In this document: positions 45,077 to 53,338 of the stretch, in pieces | Layout of the letters: every line of letters starts with the position of its first letter | Numbering within the stretch: the first letter of the stretch is position 1 | Origin: Ancylomarina longa | Lineage (GTDB): Bacteria; Bacteroidota; Bacteroidia; Bacteroidales; Marinifilaceae | DNA length: 64,000 nt | NCBI RefSeq assembly: GCF_003996985.1 | Contig: NZ_RJJX01000007.1 | Location: 62,001 to 126,000 of the forward strand | Direction of reading: 5' to 3' | Notes under the pieces: model-generated | Databases searched by the model: none | The model's input: only the letters and a program-made list of their open reading frames with translations | Told to the model about the DNA's origin: nothing | Made by a program: the position numbers and the translations under genes

Positions 45077-46351
45077 TTATTGATATTTTCGTTTTACAAA
45101 CCATCTTTCGAACAAGCTTAACTCCAGAGTAAACTTTCCGTAATCTTCGCGAATATTGTCATTTGAAGTTGTTCCCATCTGTCCAAATTCAAAAGCAATA
45201 TTTATCATTCCTTTTTGTTTTGCCATTGGAATACCTAGTCCAAAACTTAAACCTCTGGTTTTAATTCTATCATTCTGTACTGATATATAACCTGTATCAT
45301 AAAAAGCACCTAATCGATAGGTGAGTTTTTTCAAGAACTTGGTAGCGTAGCCATCATTAGCAATATAATTCATTCCAAAACTATATCTATTTCTATCTAC
45401 GAAATTATTTGAATTGGTAAAAATTTTGGTATCACTCCATTGCTCATGAGAATAATCTGCTCCTAACCACAATTGTTTATTTTTAGTCATTCCAACACCA
45501 AAACCATACGACAACGGCACATCGAATGTACCACGATCCAACGTGTTTTTATAAACCGTATCACCTAGATTAGATTGATAATTGGTAACGTATAATTTAC
45601 GTTTGGAACTAATGCCTTGTTTAGGTTGAAAATTAGCACCCACAGTTAATTCCCAATCCTTCAATAACTGATGCCCATACTGTAATCCAAAACTAGCATA
45701 AACACCTCGAGAAATCAATTGCTGCTGGCTGGAATACACATAAGAGCTTCTCTCCAAAGTCAAATTCTCATTAGAAGTATTATTCCCGAATAAAAAAATC
45801 CCATTAACACCCAAAGACAAATTTTTAAAAAGGGACACTCCAGTACTCCAGACAAACTTATTTAAACCACCAGTTCCTGACAAAGAACGTTGGTAGAACT
45901 CATTTGTGCCACCAGCAACCTGTTCCTTAGTGGCAATATCATATCCAACATTAGTATATGGAACCAAAGCTATTGCGGTTGCTACAGAAGGAGAAATTCT
46001 AAAACCAAATGATAGTTCTGAAAAGTTATTATCGTGAAATGTATCAGATTTTCCTTTCTGATTCATGATAGACGTTTTGGATGTCAATCCTACATTAAAG
46101 ACAAATTTCATGCTATCAAGACTTGTCAATGATGCCGGGTTATTAATATTTAAATTACTTCCTCCTCGATATGCCAAATTTGTACCTCCTAGTGCAGCTG
46201 CTTTACCATTTACAGGTTGACTAATTTCACCCAAGCCATAGTAGGAATAAGGAGAGGATGTATTATTCTGTGCAAAGGCTGAGCTACTACCCAGCAAAAC
46301 AAGCACAAAAATAAAAGCAGAAATGAAATTCTTGTTATTTCTGTACCACAT
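45077..46351 (-). CDS. Outer membrane beta-barrel protein (FadL/PorV-like)
   Basis: A 424-aa protein with a signal peptide cut after AFAQ. The mature part starts NNTSSPYSYYGLGEISQP and continues with GKAAALGGTNLAYRGGSNLNINNPASL, the 'alternating Gly/Asn with NPAS' opening seen in outer membrane transport/porin-like barrels of Bacteroidota (FadL/PorV class). It ends in amphipathic strands with aromatic residues. Its start overlaps the end of the DUF4270 gene by 17 bp, so the two are co-translated. The cargo or partner is unknown. Confidence 0.75.
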   Translation of the reverse strand: MWYRNNKNFISAFIFVLVLLGSSSAFAQNNTSSPYSYYGLGEISQPVNGKAAALGGTNLAYRGGSNLNINNPASLTSLDSMKFVFNVGLTSKTSIMNQKGKSDTFHDNNFSELSFGFRISPSVATAIALVPYTNVGYDIATKEQVAGGTNEFYQRSLSGTGGLNKFVWSTGVSLFKNLSLGVNGIFLFGNNTSNENLTLERSSYVYSSQQQLISRGVYASFGLQYGHQLLKDWELTVGANFQPKQGISSKRKLYVTNYQSNLGDTVYKNTLDRGTFDVPLSYGFGVGMTKNKQLWLGADYSHEQWSDTKIFTNSNNFVDRNRYSFGMNYIANDGYATKFLKKLTYRLGAFYDTGYISVQNDRIKTRGLSFGLGIPMAKQKGMINIAFEFGQMGTTSNDNIREDYGKFTLELSLFERWFVKRKYQ

Positions 46352-47684
46352 ATGTCGCTCTTAATTTAAATTCGAAATCTGATTTATGATCATTTGTCAA
46401 TACAATTCTATCTGTAGAAGAACTCAAAGATTCCGTAGGTAATGAAATCAATAAACCTTCATCTTCATCCAATCCAGCAGACAATCTGCTATTGACATAG
46501 TTGGTAACATCAAAACTATAATAAGACCCTTCCTGATATTCATTATCCAAACGAAATTGCGAAGTTAATGGTACATTATTAGTTGGATTAGATAGCAATA
46601 GTAATAAATGATTTTCTTCGTCTGTTACATATAGATTAAAACTAGCCGGCAAGGGATATAGTTCATCGCTGTAAGTTCCCGGCTCAGGATAAAATACAAG
46701 TTCTGCACTTAAAAGTGAGCCTGACTTTCCAATCTTAGATAATTCATTCAAATGAGGAATTCTTATTTTTGTCATCAAACCTATCCCTCCTTGCATGAAA
46801 GTGAGATTATTTGTCTGTTCTGATGGTAAATCAAATTCACGGTCAACTAAATCCTCCAATAAAGTTCCGGTTCTATCCGACTTATAGTTTGAAAAAATGA
46901 ACGGACTAGCACCTGCTGGGAAATCATGATGTAAATCTTTCCCGGAATTTTCTCCGCTAATTTCGTGATAATACAATCGAATATTAAACAGAGTATCTGA
47001 AGTTTTAAAATTTAGAATAGCTGCATCATCATTATCCCCTGGCCGCAATGATATACCTTCTAAGAAGTTTTCCCACTCATTAACACTTTTCATGATATCA
47101 TCATGATCTTCTGCCATCTCAATCAATTTCTTGCCGAAATCATCAGATAATTTAATTCGCAAATTATACTTTTTCCCATTCTTCGTTCTTAATGGGCGAG
47201 CTTCAAAGGTCTTTTCTCCCAATGGTTCAGAATCAATAGCAAAATCATCGACATTATAAAGTTTGCCATTATCATTCAGCTTTATTTCCTCTGTTACACG
47301 ATGGACTGAAATCGTCTGAGTCTTGAGGGTGTCACCATAAAACTTCTTATCAAAATAAGTAATCAAAACAATCGAATCAAAAACAGGGTCATTACTTTTT
47401 TCTAATGTTAGTCCCCCTCCTAGTCCAATTTTTGTAAAACCAGTTGCTTTCACAACACCAAAATACGGATCGACATATTGACCAACCGTAATAACACTTG
47501 TACCAGATGTAGCTAAAGAATCCACGATCACCGTGGATGCATTAATAGTAAATGTATCAATAAGCCGAACATCTGTAGAATTATCAATCAAATTGTTACC
47601 TAACTCGTGTTCGACAAAGCCATCAGTATTGCAACTTGCAAGAAAGACTGAAAGGAATAATAAATAGAAACTAATTTTGTACAT
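46335..47684 (-). CDS. DUF4270 family lipoprotein
   Basis: About 449 aa from the ATG at 47684; a TTG two codons upstream is possible. A lipobox FLASCNTDG anchors it. The conserved DUF4270 opening follows (ELGNNLIDNSTDVRLIDTFTI, split over two motifs), then VGQYVDPYFGVVKATGFTKI. The family is restricted to Bacteroidota, is surface-exposed or periplasmic and has no known function. Divergent from it is a Kelch lipoprotein gene, and a DUF4907 gene follows that. This grouping suggests a shared envelope role. Confidence 0.85.
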   Translation of the reverse strand: MYKISFYLLFLSVFLASCNTDGFVEHELGNNLIDNSTDVRLIDTFTINASTVIVDSLATSGTSVITVGQYVDPYFGVVKATGFTKIGLGGGLTLEKSNDPVFDSIVLITYFDKKFYGDTLKTQTISVHRVTEEIKLNDNGKLYNVDDFAIDSEPLGEKTFEARPLRTKNGKKYNLRIKLSDDFGKKLIEMAEDHDDIMKSVNEWENFLEGISLRPGDNDDAAILNFKTSDTLFNIRLYYHEISGENSGKDLHHDFPAGASPFIFSNYKSDRTGTLLEDLVDREFDLPSEQTNNLTFMQGGIGLMTKIRIPHLNELSKIGKSGSLLSAELVFYPEPGTYSDELYPLPASFNLYVTDEENHLLLLLSNPTNNVPLTSQFRLDNEYQEGSYYSFDVTNYVNSRLSAGLDEDEGLLISLPTESLSSSTDRIVLTNDHKSDFEFKLRATYVVQK

Positions 47685-47775
47685 ATTCAAATATTGAAAT
47701 AAAAAAGTCCAACAAATAAAGGCAAAACCAAGGTAGGATTGAACTTTTCTAGATATACTAATTCAGATTATCGGA

Positions 47776-47783
47776 CAAATGTA
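47776..47783 (-). promoter_or_regulatory. Candidate -7 element for the DUF4270 unit
   Basis: CAAATGTA on the plus strand is TACATTTG on the minus strand, an exact TAnnTTTG, about 92 bases before the start codon. No properly spaced -33 TTTG is seen. Confidence 0.4.
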
Positions 47784-47886
47784 ATTAAAATATCGACAAA
47801 CGCGATATTGCATTCTAAATTGTTAAATTTTCTAAATTAATACACGTATTTTTTCAATTCTAAAACCAATAATTTAGTTTTTTATT

Positions 47887-47894
47887 TATATTTG
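47887..47894 (+). promoter_or_regulatory. Candidate -7 element for the Kelch gene
   Basis: TATATTTG is an exact TAnnTTTG match. It would give a leader of roughly 130 bases before the ATG at 48036. The -33 region is weak. Confidence 0.45.
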
Positions 47895-48035
47895 TCGATC
47901 AGATAAATCAGCCAGTTATTTAACGAAGTAATTACATCTTGTTTTATACGGCAAAAGTCCGGCATATTTGGAACTACCAAACAACTTATATTACAACCGG
48001 ATCTGAAACAAATTTAACTTTGAAAAATCATAAAA

Positions 48036-49061
48036 ATGAGACAAAGATTTTTATTAGGAATTATTGCAATTTTCTCTATCCTAACCAGCTGTAGTAGTGG
48101 CAGTAGTTTGGATGGCAACTGGATAAAACGCTCTAGTTATGCTGGTCGTGTTCGAAGCAACGCTGTTTGCTTTGTTATTGGCGATTACGCATATGTTGGA
48201 ACAGGATATGATGGAGATGATCGTTTAGTCGATTTTAGAAAATACAATGCAGAATTAGATCGTTGGTCTGATTCTAATGGGGCGGATGCAGTTCCAGCTT
48301 TCCCAGGTTTAGCACGTCAATCTGCTGTTGGTTTTGCAGCAGGAGGAAAAGGATTCGTAGGAACCGGATTTGATGGTGATATAACCAGATTATCTGATTT
48401 TTGGGAATTCGATCCAGATAGCAAAACATGGACTCAGATTGCAGACCTACCAGGTGGTGCCAGACAAGAAGCTGTTGCTTTCGGAATTGGAAATTTTGGA
48501 TATGTAGGAACAGGTTACGGATTCCTTGATGGTGATGACAAAAATGAATTGAAAGACTTCTGGAAATTAGATGCTACAACCGGAGTTTGGAGCAGCATAG
48601 GATTTAGTGGTGAGAAAGTTCGTGGAGCTTCAGCTTTTGTAATCGACAATAAAGCCTATGTTTGTTTAGGTAGAAGTAATGGTATTGCTGTTAATGATAA
48701 TTGGGAATTCAATCCGGATTCAGATACCTGGACAAAGAAAACTGATCTTGATGATGATAATATTGATAAGGATGGCAATATTCTTCGTTACAACGCTGCT
48801 ACTTTCGTAATTGGTGGAAAAGGCTATGTAGCTTCAGGTAGCAATGGTTTCCTTAAAAGAGATGTTTGGGAATACGACCCATCAAAAGACGATTGGGTAG
48901 AAAGAACTTCATTGGAAGCAGAAGTTGCCTCTAGAGAATATGCTGTTGGTTTTAGTTTAAACAACAGAGGATTTATTGCAACAGGTAGTTCTTCTGGTTT
49001 AAGATTAGATGATGTTTGGGAATTCAACCCTACAATGGAAGAAGTAGATACTGACAATTAA
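48036..49061 (+). CDS. Kelch-repeat lipoprotein
   Basis: A 341-aa lipoprotein (lipobox ILTSCSSG) whose mature part is six Kelch repeats of the form GYVGTGYDGD-x-DFWEFDPDSKTW, spaced about 50 residues apart (near residues 48, 100, 146, 200, 260, 305). These fold into a beta-propeller like that of N-acetylneuraminate epimerase NanM, but I see no reason to assign that activity. It lies divergent from DUF4270 and upstream of DUF4907. It is probably a binding or scaffold protein on the cell surface. Confidence 0.88.
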   Translation: MRQRFLLGIIAIFSILTSCSSGSSLDGNWIKRSSYAGRVRSNAVCFVIGDYAYVGTGYDGDDRLVDFRKYNAELDRWSDSNGADAVPAFPGLARQSAVGFAAGGKGFVGTGFDGDITRLSDFWEFDPDSKTWTQIADLPGGARQEAVAFGIGNFGYVGTGYGFLDGDDKNELKDFWKLDATTGVWSSIGFSGEKVRGASAFVIDNKAYVCLGRSNGIAVNDNWEFNPDSDTWTKKTDLDDDNIDKDGNILRYNAATFVIGGKGYVASGSNGFLKRDVWEYDPSKDDWVERTSLEAEVASREYAVGFSLNNRGFIATGSSSGLRLDDVWEFNPTMEEVDTDN

Positions 49062-49076
49062 AATCTAATAATATCA

Positions 49077-49114
49077 AAAAAGGCTTGTAAAAATTAATTA
49101 CAAGCCTTTTTTAT
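49077..49114 (+). terminator. Terminator after the Kelch gene
   Basis: Long stem aaaaaggcttgtaa / ttacaagcctttttt, 15 bp past the stop. Confidence 0.9.
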
Positions 49115-49282
49115 TTGGTGGCTATCGCTTCAAAAAAATGAAGCAAATAAATCTAAATATAGCCTGCTTTATTAATTTTGAGAAAGGAATTCATCTATGA
49201 TCTAATAAGTGTTGTGTTTTACACAGAGAGATGATTACATAGTATATTCCAACGGATCAACAAAAAATCAAATTATACCCAA

Positions 49283-49645
49283 ATGAAAAAATATAAAGTA
49301 TTACTAATCGCAAGTGTGCTAATTATTGCAATTACAGCCTTCTACTTTTATACTACAAAAAATGAAAGTAAATCAGTTGCAGAAAAAACGTGGACACTTA
49401 AAACGATTAAAATTGATGAAGGTTGGGGATATGCCATATATCAAAATGATATGCTAACGATCAAGCAAAATAGAATTCCTGCAATACCTGCGAACACTCC
49501 CTTTGTGTCGAAAGAATCTGCCCAAAAAGTAGGAGAAATCGTACTTCAAAAAATAAAAGGACATAAAATTCCCTCTATCTCAAAACAGGAACTTCAGAAT
49601 CTGGGAATTATTGATTCTCTTTTTCAACCCATTCCTCAAAATTAG
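49283..49645 (+). CDS. DUF4907 family protein
   Basis: A 120-aa protein with one N-terminal hydrophobic segment (VLLIASVLIIAITAFYFY) that acts as signal or anchor. The body has the conserved DUF4907 text: GWGYAIYQNDMLTIKQNRIPAIP, split as GWGYAIY and IKQNRIPAIP, then F-x-S-K-E-x-A-x-K-V-x-E-x-V and KIPSISKQELQNLGI. The family is small, Bacteroidota-only and of unknown function. It follows the Kelch gene, after a terminator. Confidence 0.85.
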   Translation: MKKYKVLLIASVLIIAITAFYFYTTKNESKSVAEKTWTLKTIKIDEGWGYAIYQNDMLTIKQNRIPAIPANTPFVSKESAQKVGEIVLQKIKGHKIPSISKQELQNLGIIDSLFQPIPQN

Positions 49646-49734
49646 ATAATCTCGAAGATTAACATTCCTTAACCAATAGGTTAAAGTGTGTTAATCAATT
49701 AAAGTTATCATAAAATGGCAGTATATTAGTAGCC

Positions 49735-50460
49735 ATGATATTCAAAGCCATTATCCTCGATCGCGATTTATCCCATATTGAAAAGATTCAAAAATATGGG
49801 GAGTTGCTCCCCTTTCTGGAATTTAAGGCATGTTTTAGTAAATCTGAAACAGCAATGGCTTTCCTGAATAAGAATCCAGTTGATATTATTTTTGCTGATC
49901 TTGAATTTATTCAAAATGACACCTTTTCATGGCAAGCCACTAAATTATGCAATCCCAAAATAATCATAAGTTTAGACAATCCGGCATATGAATTTAAAAA
50001 CCATTGTCTTAGTGCTTTTGAGTACATCAAAAAACCGCTTACTTTTGAGACATTCGTAAAGCCCCTTAATAGAATATACATACAAAAGCAATTAAATCCA
50101 GCTACTCAAACATCAGTTAAAGAGGCGAGAAAAAATGACTTTTTCTTTGTGAAAAACAATGCTATTATTGAAAGAATTAAATTTAAAGATATACTCTTTT
50201 TTAAAGGCTTAAAGGATTACATATGGATCCAAACCATACACAAAAAGGTAATTACACTACAAACAATGAAAAATTTAACGGAACATTTACCTTCTGAGCA
50301 ATTTATCCGTATCCATAAATCCTTTATTGTTTCGCTGGAACACATTGATTGTATAGATCGAAATAAGGTGGTGATTGGATCAGAAAGATTACCCATTGGA
50401 GACACTTTTCGCCCCGGTTTTTTTAAACAATTGAAAGAACGAGAACTTATTTGGGACTAA
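49735..50460 (+). CDS. LytTR-type response regulator
   Basis: A 241-aa protein. The N-terminal receiver (about 1-115) keeps the acidic residues (ILDRD at 7-11) and a phospho-acceptor-like Asp in VDIIFADLEF, and the Lys in YIKKPLTFETF. The C-terminal LytTR DNA-binding domain (about 135-235) has FFVKNNAIIERIKFKDILFF and SEQFIRIHKSFIVSLEHID. It has no adjacent sensor kinase; a LytS-type partner would be elsewhere. The 82-bp tandem repeats begin just downstream. Confidence 0.9.
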   Translation: MIFKAIILDRDLSHIEKIQKYGELLPFLEFKACFSKSETAMAFLNKNPVDIIFADLEFIQNDTFSWQATKLCNPKIIISLDNPAYEFKNHCLSAFEYIKKPLTFETFVKPLNRIYIQKQLNPATQTSVKEARKNDFFFVKNNAIIERIKFKDILFFKGLKDYIWIQTIHKKVITLQTMKNLTEHLPSEQFIRIHKSFIVSLEHIDCIDRNKVVIGSERLPIGDTFRPGFFKQLKERELIWD

Positions 50461-50540
50461 TACGCACTTTTACTTGCATAGCACTTTCCATCATAGATTA
50501 CAATCTTTGCTCCTTCGAAATTTTTTCCTTCCATAAAAAC

Positions 50541-50970
50541 TCTCGCAAGTTGCGAGAGTCTCATTGGCAGCTAAAAATGGCTATTACAACCTGCGAGAAT
50601 CAAAAATTTATTAAAAAACCTCTCTCGCAAGCTGCGAACGCCTCATTGGCAACTAAAAATGACTATTACGACTAGCAAGAATCAAAAATTTAAAAAAATA
50701 CCTTTCTCGCAAGTTGCGAACGCATTATTGGCAGCTAAAATTGACTATTACGACCTGCGAGAATCAAAAATTTATTAAAAAACCTCTCTCGCAAGCTGCG
50801 AACGCCTCATTGGCAACTAAAAATGACTATTACGACTAGCAAGAATCAAAAATTTAAAAAAATACCTCTCTCGCAAGCTGCGAACACCTTATTGGCAGCT
50901 AAAAGTGACTATTACGACCTGCGAGAAGCAAAAAATTATAATAAATGATCTCTCGCAAGCTCAGAATAAA
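50541..50970 (+). repeat. Tandem array of 82-bp repeats with 164-bp higher-order pattern
   Basis: Units start with TCTCGCAAG at 50541, 50623, 50705, 50787, 50869 and (partial) 50951, exactly 82 bases apart. Copies 2 and 4 are nearly identical over the whole unit (ATTGGCAACTAAAAATGAC, CTAGCAAGAATC). Copies 1, 3 and 5 form a second type (ATTGGCAGCTAAAA, CCTGCGAGAA), giving an A-B-A-B-A order. Within the A type the opening TCTCGCA can pair with TGCGAGA about 45 bases later. 82 is not divisible by 3, so it is not a coding repeat. It fills the convergent gap between the LytTR gene and the hydrogenase operon. Confidence 0.93.
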
Positions 50971-50999
50971 AAAACCTCCGACAAAATTGCCGGAGGTTT
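50966..50999 (-). terminator. Terminator of the hydrogenase operon
   Basis: Stem aaacctccg / cggaggttt around a ten-base loop, 19 bp past the last hydrogenase gene. The plus-strand A-run 50968-50974 gives the T-run on the minus strand. Confidence 0.88.
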
Positions 51000-51017
51000 C
51001 CAATATCAAATCAATTT

Positions 51018-51497
51018 TTATTGTTGGTATTCTTTAATTATATCAGCAACATCACCAACCGAAACGCGGCCATACACACGTTCCCCAACTGTTACTACTG
51101 GTGCAAGCCCACAAGCTCCCACACATCGCAGACAACTAATAGAAAATTTTCCATCATCAGTAGTTTCTCCGACAGGAACATTCAATTGACGTTTGAATTC
51201 CTCCAATACCTTTTCTCCACCACGCACATAACAAGCAGTTCCCATACAAATAGAAATAGGGAATTCGCCTTTAGGTACCATAGAAAAGAACGAGTAGAAT
51301 GTAACTACGCCATAAACATGTGCAACAGAAACATTCAATTCGCGAGCAATGATTTCCTGCACTTCAGCAGGCAAGTAGCCAAAAGTCTGCTGTGCCTTAT
51401 GAAGCACATTAATCAATTCGCTTCCTTCATTATCAAATGATTTGCAAATCTCCACAAGCTTGTCCACTTTGGATTTTGCTAATTTAATTTTTGCCAT
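51018..51497 (-). CDS. hydC: Bifurcating [FeFe] hydrogenase gamma subunit, NuoE-like [2Fe-2S]
   Basis: A 159-aa thioredoxin-fold [2Fe-2S] protein of the NuoE/HndA family. Cluster ligands lie in CMGTACYVRGG (two cysteines near residues 84 and 89) and CLRCVGACGLAPV (near 125-129). The N-terminal helical part has LINVLHKAQQTFGYLP. With HydB and HydA encoded just upstream it forms the trimeric hydrogenase that couples NADH and reduced ferredoxin to H2. It is the last gene of a ten-gene run, 55 bp after hydA. Confidence 0.94.
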   Translation of the reverse strand: MAKIKLAKSKVDKLVEICKSFDNEGSELINVLHKAQQTFGYLPAEVQEIIARELNVSVAHVYGVVTFYSFFSMVPKGEFPISICMGTACYVRGGEKVLEEFKRQLNVPVGETTDDGKFSISCLRCVGACGLAPVVTVGERVYGRVSVGDVADIIKEYQQ

Positions 51498-51552
51498 AAT
51501 ATAAACTCCTTATATTAATTGGATTGTATAAATCCTAATGGTTCAAAACAAT

Positions 51553-53325
51553 TTATTCGATCTCAATATCCGTACTCTTATCGAAATAATGAGTATGTAA
51601 TAATTTATGAGATAATTCACTACATGGTTTTCCTAAAAATTCTTCATACAATTTAATGATATAAGGATTTTCATGCGATTTCCGAATTGCTTTACCTTCA
51701 TCTTCACGATAAAGAGCAGCAGCACGTTTTTTCAGAATAGAAGAGTCACCATGATGTAATGGCTGACCACCTCCACCGATACATCCACCAGGGCAAGCCA
51801 TGATTTCAATAGCATGATACTGAGATTTACCATCTCGAATGTCTTCCAATAGTTTACGCGCATTACCCAATCCGTGAGCAATACCAATATTGATTGGAAG
51901 CCCATCAAAATCAACCGTTGCACTACGAATACCCTCCATACCACGCAAAGCCTTAAAGTCAACAGTTTTCAATGTTTTTCCAGTATACACTTCATATGCA
52001 GTTCGCGCAGCAGCTTCGATAACACCACCGGTAGTTCCAAAAATTACACCTGCCCCAGTAGATTCTCCCATTGGATTATCGAATTCGTCTTCAGGTAAAC
52101 CAAGGAAATCCATATTAGCTTGTTTGATTAAATTAGCCAATTCTCTTGTAGAGATAGAATAATTTACATCCGGATCACCATCTACTTTAAATTCATCGCG
52201 CTGGCATTCGTATTTCTTAGCCAAACAAGGCATGATAGATACAACGATCATATCTTCGCGATTTATTCCCATCTGTTTAGCCAAATAGTTTTTTGCAATT
52301 GGTCCAAACATTTGCTGAGGAGAACGCGCTGTTGAAGGAATATCTTTCATATCAGGAAAATGATGTTCGAAGAAATTCACCCAGGCAGGGCAACAAGAAG
52401 TCAAAATAGGTAATTTCACATCTTTATCTCCTTCCAGATGTTTCTTTAAACGATCGAGCAATTCTGTTCCTTCTTCCATAATGGTTAGGTCGGCAGCAAA
52501 ATCAGTATCAAATACGCTATTAAAACCCAATTGACGTAAGGCAGAAACCATTTTTCCAGTAACCAGAGTTCCTGGCTCCATACCAAATTCTTCACCAAGA
52601 GCAGCACGTACAGCTGGTGCAGTTTGAACAACCACCGTTTTCTTCGGATCCGCAAGATCTCTGATTAATTGGTTGGTATGGTCTTTTTCGGTAAGTGCTC
52701 CTGTTGGACAAACCGCTACGCACTGACCGCAATAGGTGCAAGTAGATTTTTCCAAATCCATTTCAAATGCAGGTGCAACAACCGATTCAAAACCTCGGTT
52801 AACCGCAGAAAGCGCACCAACAGTTTGAATATCGTTACACATGGTTTCGCATCTACGACACATGATACATTTGTCCATATCCCGAATGATGGATGGTGAA
52901 TAATCCACTTTATAAGTAGATTGCTCTCCTTTATAATGAAGTTCACGCACTCCTAATTTAATAGCGATAGACTGCAAATCACAGTTTCCTGATTTTGCAC
53001 ACACCAAACAATCGAATGGATGATCGGAAAGCATCAATTCCATAACTGTTTTACGAGCATTAAGAACTCTCATGTTGTGTGTGTTCACAACCATTCCTTC
53101 TGCACATTTAGAGTTACAGGAAGGTGCTAAATTTCTTCTTCCTTCCACTTCAACAACACAAATTCGGCATCCTCCGGGCTTGTGTTCAATACCCATATCA
53201 CCTAGATGCATATAGCAAAGTGTTGGGATCTCCACCCCAATTTGTTTAGCAGCATCTAATATAGTAGTCCCTTCCGGTACTTCTACTAATTTATTATCGA
53301 TGGTTAATTTGATCATTTTTTCCAT
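51553..53325 (-). CDS. hydA: [FeFe] hydrogenase catalytic subunit, group A
   Basis: A 590-aa enzyme that reduces protons or oxidises H2. In order: N-terminal [2Fe-2S] domain (Cys 37, 53, 56, 70), His-Cys3 cluster (His102, Cys 106, 109, 115), two [4Fe-4S] clusters (Cys 153/156/159/163 and 196/199/202/206) and the H-cluster domain. All three signatures are canonical: TSCCPAW (309-315, with proton-relay Cys311), MPCLAKKYE (365-373) and EIMACPGGCIGGGGQP (507-522). The C-terminal small-subunit segment is fused. Length and layout match HndD/HydA of NADH- and ferredoxin-dependent bifurcating enzymes. Confidence 0.97.
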   Translation of the reverse strand: MEKMIKLTIDNKLVEVPEGTTILDAAKQIGVEIPTLCYMHLGDMGIEHKPGGCRICVVEVEGRRNLAPSCNSKCAEGMVVNTHNMRVLNARKTVMELMLSDHPFDCLVCAKSGNCDLQSIAIKLGVRELHYKGEQSTYKVDYSPSIIRDMDKCIMCRRCETMCNDIQTVGALSAVNRGFESVVAPAFEMDLEKSTCTYCGQCVAVCPTGALTEKDHTNQLIRDLADPKKTVVVQTAPAVRAALGEEFGMEPGTLVTGKMVSALRQLGFNSVFDTDFAADLTIMEEGTELLDRLKKHLEGDKDVKLPILTSCCPAWVNFFEHHFPDMKDIPSTARSPQQMFGPIAKNYLAKQMGINREDMIVVSIMPCLAKKYECQRDEFKVDGDPDVNYSISTRELANLIKQANMDFLGLPEDEFDNPMGESTGAGVIFGTTGGVIEAAARTAYEVYTGKTLKTVDFKALRGMEGIRSATVDFDGLPINIGIAHGLGNARKLLEDIRDGKSQYHAIEIMACPGGCIGGGGQPLHHGDSSILKKRAAALYREDEGKAIRKSHENPYIIKLYEEFLGKPCSELSHKLLHTHYFDKSTDIEIE

Positions 53326-53338
53326 ATTAAGATCCTCC

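Larger units (their letters stand above)
47685..48035. other. Divergent promoter region, DUF4270 / Kelch genes
   Basis: About 350 bp of AT-rich DNA between two divergent envelope-protein operons. It holds a TAnnTTTG match for each direction (see separate entries) and otherwise no gene or repeat. Confidence 0.6.

Noticed and set aside
50541-50970. The 82-bp array as a CRISPR
   Set aside because: The whole 82-base unit is conserved, with no unique spacers, and no cas genes are in the window.
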